A stretch of 39,586 bases of DNA from Flavobacteriales bacterium (GTDB lineage Bacteria; Bacteroidota; Bacteroidia; Flavobacteriales; Flavobacteriaceae): the NCBI GenBank assembly GCA_003232435.1, contig QIJL01000249.1:1-39586 (forward strand). Direction: 5' to 3'. Positions within the stretch are counted from its first letter, which is position 1; the number at the start of each line of letters is the position of its first letter. A model generated the notes under the pieces. It was given only the letters and a program-made list of their open reading frames with translations. It did no database searches and was not told the origin of the DNA. Positions 1-9,705 of this stretch are shown here, piece by piece. A program made the position numbers and the translations under genes.

Positions 1-19
1 TCGAGTCTCGTCCAGACCG
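1..19 (+). tRNA. 3' end of a tRNA, probably tRNA-Asp, truncated by the window edge
   Basis: Sequence starts TCGAGTCTCGTCCAGACCG, which fits a T-loop, T-stem and acceptor 3' strand (CCAGACC plus discriminator G) as in Bacteroidota tRNA-Asp. CCA is not encoded. Confidence 0.6.
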
Positions 20-81
20 CAATTAAAATGTTGTGTTGAGCCTAGTAAAATAGGCTAGTGGTTTAGAAATAGACCGATGAG

Positions 82-117
82 AAGCTTTTCCAATTTGGAG
101 AGGCTTTTTTTGATTAG
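82..117 (+). terminator. Rho-independent terminator
   Basis: Stem AAGCTTTTCC / GGAGAGGCTT (with G-U pairs) followed by a T-run, downstream of the truncated tRNA. Confidence 0.6.
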
Positions 118-323
118 GAAACTATTAGTGGACTCGCAACTAAATGTCCACTTTTTTGTTGCAAGTCCAATATATGCAATGGACAACTTTTTAAAAGAAA
201 TGAGGGGGAAATTCAACAGAAAAAGGGAAAAGTGATAGATGTGCTTGAAATAGTCGAAAAATGAAGAATGGAAGGTGCTGAGGAAAATCCGATTTGTTTA
301 ACCTAATATTTAACCTGAATAGA

Positions 324-353
324 AAAAGCCGAGATGAAAAATCTCGGCTTTTC
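324..353 (-). terminator. Terminator downstream of tRNA-Leu
   Basis: AAAAGCCGAGAT..ATCTCGGCTTTT hairpin immediately 3' of the minus-strand tRNA. Confidence 0.7.
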
Positions 354-360
354 CCTTATG

Positions 361-442
361 TACCTTGGGCGGGAATCGAACCCGCACGCCGTGAAGCACT
401 GGATTTTGAATCCAGCGTGTCTACCAATTCCACCACCAAGGC
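361..442 (-). tRNA. tRNA-Leu(CAA)
   Basis: Reverse complement GCCTTGGTGGTGGAATTGGTAGACACGCTGGATTCAAAATCCAG...GGTTCGATTCCCGCCCAAGGTA: acceptor and T arms intact, anticodon loop TTCAAAA, anticodon CAA, long variable arm. Confidence 0.95.
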
Positions 443-527
443 ATAATGGGACGCCAAAAGTAAACAAATAATTCAAAATTGTTAGTAATTCCCACTTGCA
501 TTTTTGCTAAAACCCTAACGATAATTT

Positions 528-535
528 TACATTTG
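528..535 (+). promoter_or_regulatory. Bacteroidota -7 box (TACATTTG) upstream of prs
   Basis: Matches TAnnTTTG, with a TTTG about 21 bp upstream. Confidence 0.5.
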
Positions 536-558
536 CAGTAAATAAAATCAACTCGACC

Positions 559-1500
559 ATGTCCATACCCATTCCCGAACCAAAAATATTTGCCTGCAAA
601 CAAAGTCAGGTGCTTGCTCAAGACATTGCCAACGCCTTTGGCATCACATTAGGTAAGGTAAACACCTCAACCTATAGCGATGGTGAGTTTCAACCTTCGT
701 TTGAAGAATCGGTTCGTGGCAGCAGGGTTTTCATTATTGGATCCACGTTCCCAAACAGCGATCACCTTATGGAAATGTTGCTAATGCTCGATGCTGCAAA
801 ACGCGCCTCTGCAAGACATATTACAGCGGTACTGCCTTATTTCGGATGGGCGCGACAAGACAGAAAGGATAAACCACGTGTTCCTATTGCAGCAAAACTA
901 GTTGCAAAAATGCTTGAAACAGCAGGCGCAACCCGAATTATTACTATGGATCTTCACGCAGATCAAATTCAGGGGTTCTTCGAAAAACCAGTAGATCACC
1001 TCTTCGCCTCTACAGTTTTTCTTCCTTACTTAAGAAAACTCAATCTGGATAACTTAACAATTGCTTCTCCCGATATGGGTGGTTCCAAACGTGCCTATGC
1101 CTACTCAAAAGCACTGAAAAGCGATGTGGTGATATGTTATAAACAACGCGCCAAAGCAAACATGATTACACATATGGAGCTAATTGGCGATGTTACCGGG
1201 CAAAATGTAGTACTTGTAGACGATATGGTAGATACCGCAGGAACGTTAACCAAAGCTGCCGACTTGATGATAGAACGCGGCGCATTGAGCGTCCGGGCAA
1301 TATGTACGCATCCCATTCTCTCCGGCAATGCCTACGAACGTATAGAGAACTCGAAACTTGAAGAGTTAATCGTAACAGATTCAATCCCGCTAAAACAGGA
1401 AGCTTCAAAGATTCGGGTAATTTCATGTGCCAATCTCTTTGCAGAAGTAATGCTTAGTGTAAATGCAAACCGGTCTATAAGCTCAAAGTTTTTGATGTAG
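559..1500 (+). CDS. prs: Ribose-phosphate pyrophosphokinase
   Basis: PRPP synthase sequence: YSDGEFQPSFEESVRG, YFGWARQDRKDKPRVPIAAKLVA, MDLHADQIQGFF, VVLVDDMVDTAGTLTKA. Confidence 0.96.
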   Translation: MSIPIPEPKIFACKQSQVLAQDIANAFGITLGKVNTSTYSDGEFQPSFEESVRGSRVFIIGSTFPNSDHLMEMLLMLDAAKRASARHITAVLPYFGWARQDRKDKPRVPIAAKLVAKMLETAGATRIITMDLHADQIQGFFEKPVDHLFASTVFLPYLRKLNLDNLTIASPDMGGSKRAYAYSKALKSDVVICYKQRAKANMITHMELIGDVTGQNVVLVDDMVDTAGTLTKAADLMIERGALSVRAICTHPILSGNAYERIENSKLEELIVTDSIPLKQEASKIRVISCANLFAEVMLSVNANRSISSKFLM

Positions 1501-1506
1501 CATACG

Positions 1507-1533
1507 GCCCTCTTTTCTGAAAATGGGCTTTAT
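1507..1533 (+). terminator. Possible terminator after prs
   Basis: GCCC..TTTTC..GAAAA..GGGC hairpin followed by TTTAT. The T-tract is weak. Confidence 0.35.
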
Positions 1534-1677
1534 AAAAACTCGCCTTTTAATTACGGTTTATTCTGTCATGTTTGATATGTAGAACCTATTGAAATGTTGA
1601 TTTAGATAAGTTTTATTCGGAATTGCTTTTTAGACAATAAAATAAGCCGTGTTCTTTCCCAGTTTTCAGAAAAAACA

Positions 1678-1685
1678 TACATTTG
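1678..1685 (+). promoter_or_regulatory. Bacteroidota -7 box (TACATTTG) upstream of rplY
   Basis: Exact TAnnTTTG about 100 bp upstream of rplY. Confidence 0.5.
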
Positions 1686-1788
1686 CACCCGCTTTGTTAA
1701 ACGACAAAGTTTTAATCAGTAACGGTTTATCATGAAACAAGCAAAGCAAATTCCATGAAACCATTCAAAAACAATTTTTTATAGAATT

Positions 1789-2460
1789 ATGAAATCAATT
1801 ACAATCAACGGATCCAAAAGAGAAAGCGTGGGCAAGGTAGCTACCAAAGCCCTACGTAATGCTGGAAAGGTTCCTTGCGTAGTATACGGAGGAGACGAGC
1901 CAATTCACTTTTCAGCAGACGAACGGGTATTTAAAAACCTTGTGTATACTCCAGATGTACATACGGTTGTAGTTGCCTTAGAAGATAGTACTAAAGTTGC
2001 GGTCATTCTACAAGACATTCAATTTCACCCTGTAACCGACCGTATTTTACATGTGGATTTCTACCAGATCTTCGACGATAAAGAAGTCATGCTGGAAATT
2101 CCTGTGCGAGTTGTGGGTACTTCACAAGGTGTTCTTAACGGTGGTGTATTACGAATTGTATCACGTAAACTTCGTATAAAAGCAATTCCTGCGAATCTTC
2201 CAGATTTCATTGAAGTAGATATTACCGAAATGAAAATTGGAGATAAAAAATATGTGACTTCTGTCGCAAGCGAGGATTTCAATATACTTCATTCAGACAA
2301 TACAGTTATTTGCCAAGTGAGAACTTCACGTACAGCTATTGTAGATGAAGTTGAAGAAGAAGAGTTGGAAGGAGAAGAAGGAGAAGAAGGAACAGAAGGA
2401 GAAGAAGGAAAAGAAGCTGCTGGTGAAGCAACAGCTACTGAAGCTCCAACGGATAAATAA
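1789..2460 (+). CDS. rplY: 50S ribosomal protein L25/general stress protein Ctc with acidic C-terminal tail
   Basis: L25/TL5/CTC sequence ([40 protein letters not shown]) and an E/G-rich tail. Confidence 0.95.
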   Translation: MKSITINGSKRESVGKVATKALRNAGKVPCVVYGGDEPIHFSADERVFKNLVYTPDVHTVVVALEDSTKVAVILQDIQFHPVTDRILHVDFYQIFDDKEVMLEIPVRVVGTSQGVLNGGVLRIVSRKLRIKAIPANLPDFIEVDITEMKIGDKKYVTSVASEDFNILHSDNTVICQVRTSRTAIVDEVEEEELEGEEGEEGTEGEEGKEAAGEATATEAPTDK

Positions 2461-2487
2461 ACCAATTCTGTATAATATATTTGAAAG

Positions 2488-2516
2488 CATCCGCTCAAGG
2501 CGGATGTTTTTTTTTA
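2488..2516 (+). terminator. Rho-independent terminator after rplY
   Basis: CATCCGC-TCAAG-GCGGATG followed by a long T-run. Confidence 0.9.
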
Positions 2517-2541
2517 TTTTTACTACAGAATTTAATACTGA

Positions 2542-3168
2542 ATGTTCACATTTTTTAGAAAACTATTTGGAAAGACCTCATATACCGAAGGTGACCCTAT
2601 GAAAAAATTTCTCATTGTCGGACTAGGAAATATAGGCCCGAAATACGAAAATACCCGTCATAATATTGGCTTTAAAATGCTCGATTACCTTGTAGAAAAA
2701 GAAGAACTCGCTTGGGAAACTGGGAAACTTGGTGATATTGCCACCTACAAGAAAAAAGGACGTACTTTTTTACTGCTCAAACCAAGCACTTACATGAATT
2801 TAAGTGGGAAATCAGTAAAATACTGGCTCGAAAAAGAGAAGATTCCACTAGAAAATCTACTGGTTGTAACAGACGACCTCAACCTTCCTTTCGGAACACT
2901 GAGAATTAAAACCAAAGGTAGTGATGGAGGACATAACGGATTGAAAGATATTCAGAATGTATTACAAACTACTAAATACAACAGGTTTCGCTTTGGGATT
3001 AGCGATGCATTTTCAAAAGGACGGCAAGTAGATTATGTCCTGAGTAATTGGAGTGAAGAAGAAACCGAAAAACTATCAGAACGCCTACAAAAAGGCCGTG
3101 AAATTATAGAAAGTTTTGGCCTAGCCGGTGTGTCGATAACAATGAATACCTTTAACGGAACTTTATGA
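2542..3168 (+). CDS. pth: Aminoacyl (peptidyl)-tRNA hydrolase
   Basis: FLIVGLGNIGPKYENTRHNIGFKMLD, LLKPSTYMNLSGKSV, DDLNLPFGTLRIKTKGSDGGHNGLKDI. An alternative start at 2599 (MKKFLIVG) is possible. Confidence 0.95.
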   Translation: MFTFFRKLFGKTSYTEGDPMKKFLIVGLGNIGPKYENTRHNIGFKMLDYLVEKEELAWETGKLGDIATYKKKGRTFLLLKPSTYMNLSGKSVKYWLEKEKIPLENLLVVTDDLNLPFGTLRIKTKGSDGGHNGLKDIQNVLQTTKYNRFRFGISDAFSKGRQVDYVLSNWSEEETEKLSERLQKGREIIESFGLAGVSITMNTFNGTL

Positions 3169-4100
3169 TGAAGGAATATACTGCTGCCAATTCCTATAAA
3201 AACCACCGCAATTGTATCGTGACAATTGGCACCTTCGATGGCGTGCATATTGGCCATAAAGCCATATTAAAGCGCATGGTCGATATTGCTAAAAAAGAAA
3301 ATCTGGAATCGGTTTTACTTACTTTTTTCCCTCATCCACGTATGGTTCTGCAAAAAAACAGCGATATAAAACTCTTAAATACAATTGCTGAAAAAAAACA
3401 GTTGTTAAAAAGAACCGGACTTGACAACATTGTAATTCATCCTTTTACAATTGACTTTTCCCGCCTAAGTGCTCAGGAATACGTTCGGGATATATTGGTA
3501 AACGCCCTTAAAGCTAAAAAAGTAATTATTGGGTACGATCATCGCTTCGGAAGAAATAGAACAGCAACCATTACAGATCTTCGTGAATTTGGGAAAACAT
3601 ACGATTTTGAAATCGAAGAAATTAGCGCCCAGGAAATTGATGAAGTAACCGTAAGTTCCACCAAAATTCGGAAAGCCCTCAAAGCAGGAGACATTAATAG
3701 TGCAAACCAATCTCTTGGTTATCCGTATATGCTAACCGGAACCGTGGTTAAAGGGAAAAGCATTGGGCGAACGCTCGATTACCCCACTGCAAACCTATAC
3801 ATTCATGAACGTTATAAACTGATTCCCGGCAATGGTGTTTATGTGGTTTTTGCTGAAATAAACGGCGATATTGTATATGGAATTACAAGTATAGGAACCA
3901 ATCCAACAGTTGGTGGTACACAAAAAACCATCGAAACCTATTTTCTGGATTTTAGCGGAAACCTTTACGAAAAACAACTTTGCATAGAATTTATAACACA
4001 TATTCGCGCAGAGAAAACCTTCGAAAATACTGACCAACTAAAAGAAGCCATCAAAAAAGATGAAGCCTTCGCAAGAACGTACCTCAATCATTTTGGATAA
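3165..4100 (+). CDS. ribF: Bifunctional riboflavin kinase/FAD synthetase
   Basis: TIGTFDGVHIGHKAIL, IIGYDHRFGRNR, SSTKIRKAL, and a C-terminal flavokinase domain (GKSIGRTLDYPTANL, NPTVGG..TIETYFLDF). Confidence 0.95.
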   Translation: MMKEYTAANSYKNHRNCIVTIGTFDGVHIGHKAILKRMVDIAKKENLESVLLTFFPHPRMVLQKNSDIKLLNTIAEKKQLLKRTGLDNIVIHPFTIDFSRLSAQEYVRDILVNALKAKKVIIGYDHRFGRNRTATITDLREFGKTYDFEIEEISAQEIDEVTVSSTKIRKALKAGDINSANQSLGYPYMLTGTVVKGKSIGRTLDYPTANLYIHERYKLIPGNGVYVVFAEINGDIVYGITSIGTNPTVGGTQKTIETYFLDFSGNLYEKQLCIEFITHIRAEKTFENTDQLKEAIKKDEAFARTYLNHFG

Positions 4101-5430
4101 ACTGTTGTTCAAGCATATCGATAATACCAGTCTTGTTCTGTGGCGAGTGGTATTTGGTTTGCTTATTGCCATAGAGGGCTTTGGTGCCATCGCTACGGGA
4201 TGGGTAAAGCGCACCTTAGTAGACCCGGAATTTACCTTCAACTTTATCGGTTTCGAATTTCTGCAACCTCTCCCAGGCAATGGGATGTACTACTATTTTG
4301 CACTCATGGGTGTCTTTGGATTGTGCGTGATGCTGGGGTACAAATACCGATTCAGTATGGCGGCGTATGCAATTATGTGGACCGCAGTCTATCTTATGCA
4401 AAAAACATCATACAACAACCATTATTACCTCATGATGCTACTTTGCTGGGTTATGGTATTCTTACCAGCAAACCAATGGTTTTCTCTTGACGCACGTTTT
4501 AATAAGAAACTAAAATTGCCATCCATGCCGCGATGGGTCCTATTAGCACTAATCCTTCAGGTGTGGATCGTATTCACCTATGCATCGGTGGCAAAATGGT
4601 ATCCAGACTGGCTCAATGCTACGGTCCCAGAGCTATTTATGAAAGGAAAAAGCAATTACTGGCTTATTGGTGAACTTCTTCAGCAAAACTGGATACATTG
4701 GTGTATTGCATACATCGGGATCTTTTTCGACCTGCTCATTATACCGTTACTCCTTTGGAAACGGACCCGAGTTGTCGCTTTTGCTCTTTCGGTGTTTTTT
4801 CATCTCTTTAATTCGATTATTTTTCAAATTGGAATCTTTCCATATATGTCGATTGCCTTTGCTCTTTTCTTTTTTTCTTCGGAAACGTTACAGAAGCGAT
4901 TCCTTCCGAAGAAAACATTGTATACCAAAGGCGAAATTAAAGTTCCCCGATACAAACCGTTACTTATCGGCGTATTATCAATCTATTTTGTGATACAAAT
5001 TGGACTCCCGTTACGTCATTGGTTTTTTAAAGATGACGTACTATGGACAGAAGAAGCCCATCGATTAAGCTGGCGCATGATGCTACGTTCCAAGCAATCA
5101 CTACTTACCGTATGGGTGAAAGACAAAGCCACTCAAAAACTTGAACGTTTCGAGTATACAGAGCTGTTAAGCCCTAAACAAAGCCGAAATGTAGGCTCAA
5201 AACCCGACCTGCTTTGGCAGTTGGCGCAACGCATAAAAAAACTGGAAGCGGAAAACGGAAGGGATATCGCCGTATATATGGACGTAAAAGTGAAAATAAA
5301 CGATGGGGAGTTATTCCGCCTAATCAATTTCAAAACAGACCTGGCCAATGAGCCCTGGCATCATTTTAAACACCATGACTGGATCTTAGCTTCTCCCGAG
5401 GATTATCATAAAAAAGCCGATAATAAATAG
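4060..5430 (+). CDS. HTTM-domain membrane protein (vitamin K-dependent gamma-carboxylase-like)
   Basis: Multi-TM protein with YNNHYYLMMLLCWVMVFLPANQWFSLD and QVWIVFTYASVAKWYPDWL. Resembles the HTTM/VKGC family. The start overlaps the ribF 3' end. Confidence 0.8.
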   Translation: MKPSQERTSIILDKLLFKHIDNTSLVLWRVVFGLLIAIEGFGAIATGWVKRTLVDPEFTFNFIGFEFLQPLPGNGMYYYFALMGVFGLCVMLGYKYRFSMAAYAIMWTAVYLMQKTSYNNHYYLMMLLCWVMVFLPANQWFSLDARFNKKLKLPSMPRWVLLALILQVWIVFTYASVAKWYPDWLNATVPELFMKGKSNYWLIGELLQQNWIHWCIAYIGIFFDLLIIPLLLWKRTRVVAFALSVFFHLFNSIIFQIGIFPYMSIAFALFFFSSETLQKRFLPKKTLYTKGEIKVPRYKPLLIGVLSIYFVIQIGLPLRHWFFKDDVLWTEEAHRLSWRMMLRSKQSLLTVWVKDKATQKLERFEYTELLSPKQSRNVGSKPDLLWQLAQRIKKLEAENGRDIAVYMDVKVKINDGELFRLINFKTDLANEPWHHFKHHDWILASPEDYHKKADNK

Positions 5431-5470
5431 CCAATTTCCCTAACTTTGCCTTCTTAAATTCCTATGGAAA

Positions 5471-6742
5471 ATGTTACAGGTACACGAAATTCGCGAACAT
5501 AAAGAAGCCTATATAACTGCCCTTGTCAAAAGAGGTCTGGAAGCAAAAACCAATATAGAAACGGTGCTGCAAGTAGATGAAGAACGTAGAAGCACACAGG
5601 CGAAATTGGATGAAATTCTTTCCCAATCCAATGCAATTTCAAAAGAGATTGGTATCCTTTTTAAAAATGGTGAAGTAGAAAAAGCCAATGAGTTAAAGGC
5701 GCGAACAACCGAACTAAAAGAAAATTCAAAAACGTTACAGGAACAGTTAAACAAGGCTGTTGAAACTCTTCAGGAATTGTTATACAGTCTCCCTAACATC
5801 CCTCATGAAAGTGTTCCCGCCGGCACCGATGAAAATGATAACGAAGAAATTTTCAGTGAAGGCGAAATTCCAAAACTGAGCGACAATGCCATGCCTCACT
5901 GGGAACTCGCAAAAAAATATGACCTTATCGATTTTGAGTTAGGTGTAAAAATTACCGGAGCAGGGTTTCCCGTTTATAAAGGAAAAGGGGCTCGTTTACA
6001 GCGTGCACTAATTTCATATTTTCTCGATAAAAATACTTCCGCAGGCTACACCGAATATCAGGTTCCATATTTGGTAAATGAAGCCAGTGGTTATGGTACT
6101 GGGCAGCTTCCCGACAAGGAAGGGCAGATGTATTATGTAACTGAAGATGATCTCTACCTGATTCCAACTGCTGAAGTTCCGGTGACCAATTTATTCAGGG
6201 GGGATTTGTTAATGCACAATGAATTACCCATAACGTGTACTGCCTATACGCCTTGTTTTAGAAGAGAAGCTGGAAGCTATGGAACCCATGTTCGTGGCCT
6301 CAACAGGTTGCATCAATTCGACAAAGTAGAAATTGTACGTATTGAACACCCCAATAACAGTTATGCTGCGCTGGAGGATATGGTAGCACACGTAAAAGAA
6401 ATACTTCGTGACCTTAAGTTACCTTATAGAATTCTGCGTTTATGTGGTGGAGACCTTGGGTTTACATCGACACTCACCTATGATTTTGAAGTCTTTTCCA
6501 CGGCTCAGGATCGCTGGCTTGAAGTTTCATCGGTTTCCAATTTTGAGACCTTTCAGGCAAACAGATTAAAACTCCGTTTTAAAGACATTAACGGCAAAAA
6601 CAATCTGGTTCATACATTAAATGGTAGTGCTTTGGCGTTACCACGCGTATTAGCCGGAATTCTGGAAAACTATCAAACTCCCGAAGGCATCAAAATACCG
6701 GAAGTGCTTATTCCATACTGTGGTTTTGATATAATTTCTTAG
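5471..6742 (+). CDS. serS: Seryl-tRNA synthetase
   Basis: N-terminal coiled coil and class II motifs: TAEVPVTNLFRGD, CFRREAGSYGTHVRGLNRLHQFDKVE, LNGSALALPRVLAGILENYQ. Confidence 0.97.
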   Translation: MLQVHEIREHKEAYITALVKRGLEAKTNIETVLQVDEERRSTQAKLDEILSQSNAISKEIGILFKNGEVEKANELKARTTELKENSKTLQEQLNKAVETLQELLYSLPNIPHESVPAGTDENDNEEIFSEGEIPKLSDNAMPHWELAKKYDLIDFELGVKITGAGFPVYKGKGARLQRALISYFLDKNTSAGYTEYQVPYLVNEASGYGTGQLPDKEGQMYYVTEDDLYLIPTAEVPVTNLFRGDLLMHNELPITCTAYTPCFRREAGSYGTHVRGLNRLHQFDKVEIVRIEHPNNSYAALEDMVAHVKEILRDLKLPYRILRLCGGDLGFTSTLTYDFEVFSTAQDRWLEVSSVSNFETFQANRLKLRFKDINGKNNLVHTLNGSALALPRVLAGILENYQTPEGIKIPEVLIPYCGFDIIS

Positions 6743-6798
6743 CAAACGGCTTCATTTTTGATATACCGTTTCAGTAATCAATTTGTTATATTTACCCA

Positions 6799-8580
6799 AT
6801 GCGTGCTATAGTTGTTATTTTATTGTTTTTTATTTCGGGCTCTTCTTTAGGGCAGAATGAACTTTTGGCAAAAAATTATTTTGACCGTGGGGAGTATGAA
6901 AAGGCACTGACTATTTATGATAAACTCTATCGGAAAAATCCAGGTAGGCTCGATTTTTTTATTTTTATCGTAAAATCCAACCAGCAACTTGAACATTTTA
7001 CTGTGGCAGAAGAACTTCTTAAAGCCAAATTGAAATCACGCCGTGTGATTCCGCAGTTATTTGTAGAATTAGGCTATAGTTATTCCCTTCAGAATAAAGA
7101 TTCCCTTTCGGCAGATAGTTATAAAAAAGCTATCGAGTTCACTTACGAAACTCCGGTGTATGCTTATACCATTGGTAAAAGTTTTGAAGGATACAGTTTA
7201 CTGGACGAAGCCGTAATGGTGTACGAAGCAGCAATGAAAAACGACCCTGGAAAGGATTTTAACGTGCCTCTGGCGCGTATTTATGGGGAGCAGGGAAAGC
7301 TAGATAAAATGTTTGATGCTTACCTAAACCTCATGCAAAGCAATCCGGCATACCGGTCAGTTGCCAAGCGAAATTTTAGTCAGCACGTTTCTGAAGACCC
7401 ACTAAACGAGGCCAATATTCTGTTGCGAAAAACATTACTTCGCAAGCTTCAGTCGAACCCCGATGTATTGTACAACGAATTACTAAGTTGGCTATTCATT
7501 CAGCAAAAACAATATAAAAAAGCATTTACACAGGAAAAAGCAATCTACAAACGCAAAAATCAGGATCTCATAGGGATCATTGATCTTGCGCTTATAGCCA
7601 TCGACGAAAAAGACTATAAAAATGCGTCAGAGATTGTCGATTTTATAATTCAGAATGCTCCAACGATCGAATCAGAATTGCGAGGGCAGCAATACCGAAT
7701 GAAAATTCTTTTGGAAACAGCCACCACCAAATCCTATCCAGATATTGAGCAGGAATTTGAAGATTTACTGCAGCGTTATGGGCGAAATGCGAAAACCTAC
7801 GCACTTCAATTGGATTACAATCATTTTCTGGCATTTCAGGCAGGGAAAAAGGAGTTGGCAATCACAAATCTGAAAGCACTTACAAAAAACAACCTGCCTG
7901 TTTATCAGGAAGCTCGGGTAAAAATGGAACTAGCAGATATTTTGGTATTTGATGAAAAATTTAATCAGGCATTAATCTATTATTCTCAGATTCAAAAGAA
8001 AGTAAAAAACGACGTATTAGCACAGGAGGCGCGCTTTAAAGTTGCTAAAACAAGTTATTATAAGGGAGATTTTGAGTGGGCGCAAATACAATTGGACGTT
8101 CTAAAAAAGTCGGCTTCTCAGCTTATTTCCAATGATGCAATGGAACTGAGTTTATTGATTCGGGACAATTCTTTGGAAGATTCCACGCAAACTGCTTTGA
8201 AAAAATTTGCCAGAGCCGATTTACTTAGTCTTCAAAACCGCAATGTTGAGGCAATTGCAGCTTTAAATGATATTCTCACAATCCATAAAGGAGAAAAAAT
8301 TGAAGATGAGGCCCTTTTAAAGATGGCGGCATTGCACGAGAAAACAAATCAGTTTGAAAAAGCAGAAGCCAATTATCTTAAACTTATAGAGTTTTATGCT
8401 GAAGATATTCTCGCAGACGATGCGTATTTTCGTTTGGCAAAACTTTACGAAACTAGACTTATGCTGCCCGATAAAGCCAAAGGATTTTACGAGCAAATAA
8501 TCTACAATTTTGCCGACAGCATTTTTTTCGTGGAAGCAAGAAAACGATATAGAATGCTACGCGGAGACGCAATTAATTAA
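6799..8580 (+). CDS. Tetratricopeptide-repeat protein with signal peptide
   Basis: Hydrophobic N-terminus MRAIVVILLFFISGSSLGQ followed by repeated TPR-like helices (AKNYFDRGEYEKALTIYDKLYRKNP; ALLKMAALHEKTNQFEKAEANYLKLIEFY). Confidence 0.85.
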   Translation: MRAIVVILLFFISGSSLGQNELLAKNYFDRGEYEKALTIYDKLYRKNPGRLDFFIFIVKSNQQLEHFTVAEELLKAKLKSRRVIPQLFVELGYSYSLQNKDSLSADSYKKAIEFTYETPVYAYTIGKSFEGYSLLDEAVMVYEAAMKNDPGKDFNVPLARIYGEQGKLDKMFDAYLNLMQSNPAYRSVAKRNFSQHVSEDPLNEANILLRKTLLRKLQSNPDVLYNELLSWLFIQQKQYKKAFTQEKAIYKRKNQDLIGIIDLALIAIDEKDYKNASEIVDFIIQNAPTIESELRGQQYRMKILLETATTKSYPDIEQEFEDLLQRYGRNAKTYALQLDYNHFLAFQAGKKELAITNLKALTKNNLPVYQEARVKMELADILVFDEKFNQALIYYSQIQKKVKNDVLAQEARFKVAKTSYYKGDFEWAQIQLDVLKKSASQLISNDAMELSLLIRDNSLEDSTQTALKKFARADLLSLQNRNVEAIAALNDILTIHKGEKIEDEALLKMAALHEKTNQFEKAEANYLKLIEFYAEDILADDAYFRLAKLYETRLMLPDKAKGFYEQIIYNFADSIFFVEARKRYRMLRGDAIN

Positions 8581-8602
8581 GCACCAATAACGAATACAAA
8601 CT

Positions 8603-8911
8603 ATGTACATCTATAACGTAACTATAAATATTGATGAATCTATTCACGATCAATGGCTTGATTGGATGAAAACCGAACACATCCCGGCGATGATCAATAC
8701 AGGAAAATTTAGTAAGGCATTAATGACCAAAGTTAATGTTGAAGAGAAAATGGACGGTGCTACCTATTCGGTTCAATTTCGAACAGATTCCAAAGAAACC
8801 CTTAAAAAATTTTATAAGGAAGATTCATTCAGAATGCGTGCTCAAAGTAAACAGTTTGAAGGAAAGTTTGTTGTCTTCCGTACCGAATTAGAAATAATTA
8901 GTGAACAGTAA
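8603..8911 (+). CDS. DUF4286 family protein
   Basis: [36 protein letters not shown] resembles the DUF4286 family found beside rsmA. The stop overlaps the rsmA start. Confidence 0.8.
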   Translation: MYIYNVTINIDESIHDQWLDWMKTEHIPAMINTGKFSKALMTKVNVEEKMDGATYSVQFRTDSKETLKKFYKEDSFRMRAQSKQFEGKFVVFRTELEIISEQ

Positions 8912-9705
8912 TGGGCAAAGATGTACGTGCAAAAAAATACCTTGGCCAGCATTTTTTGCATGATGAACACACGGCCGAAAAAATTGGTAATACCCTTACA
9001 TTAAAGGGGTATTCGAATGTGCTGGAAATTGGTGCAGGAATGGGTGTTCTCACTAAATATCTTATCGAAAAGCCTATTGCCCTTGTCGCAATGGATCTCG
9101 ACACAGAGTCTATAGTGTATCTCCAAAACCATTATAAACAGGAGCATCTGGAAATTATCGAAGCCGATGTTTTGAAATTCGATATTTCTCAGCTTTTTAA
9201 TGCTGAACCCTTTGCTATTATTGGGAACTTTCCCTATAATATTTCTACCCAAATTGTTTTTAAAATGCTCGAATGGCGTAAACGAATTCCTGAATTTACC
9301 GGAATGTTTCAAAAAGAAGTAGCGCAGCGTATTTGCGAAACCGAGGGCAGCAAAAAGTACGGTATTCCTTCGGTTCTTGTACAAGCATTTTATGATGCTG
9401 AATATCTTTTTACGGTTAAACCTAGCGTATTTAACCCTCCTCCAAAAGTAGACAGCGGAGTACTTCGCCTAAGGCGAAAAACAGAAAATGCACTTCCTTG
9501 TGATGAAAAACTGTTTTTTAGAGTGGTAAAAATTGCGTTTCAGCAACGTCGTAAAACCCTTCGGAATTCTTTAAAAAGTTTCAATCTTTCCCAAAAACTA
9601 AAAGAAGATACTATCTTTGACCAGCGGCCGGAGCAACTTTCGGTTGCAGAATTTATTTCGCTCACACTAAAGATAGAAGAAGATGCAGTTTCAGCTAACG
9701 ACTGA
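8911..9705 (+). CDS. rsmA: 16S rRNA (adenine(1518)-N(6)/adenine(1519)-N(6))-dimethyltransferase
   Basis: [51 protein letters not shown] (NPPY-like NFPY). Confidence 0.97.
   Translation: MGKDVRAKKYLGQHFLHDEHTAEKIGNTLTLKGYSNVLEIGAGMGVLTKYLIEKPIALVAMDLDTESIVYLQNHYKQEHLEIIEADVLKFDISQLFNAEPFAIIGNFPYNISTQIVFKMLEWRKRIPEFTGMFQKEVAQRICETEGSKKYGIPSVLVQAFYDAEYLFTVKPSVFNPPPKVDSGVLRLRRKTENALPCDEKLFFRVVKIAFQQRRKTLRNSLKSFNLSQKLKEDTIFDQRPEQLSVAEFISLTLKIEEDAVSAND

Noticed and set aside
2345-2602. 85-aa Lys-rich ORF overlapping rplY
   Set aside because: Frame-shifted reading of the GAAGGA repeat in rplY; low complexity and crosses the rplY terminator.
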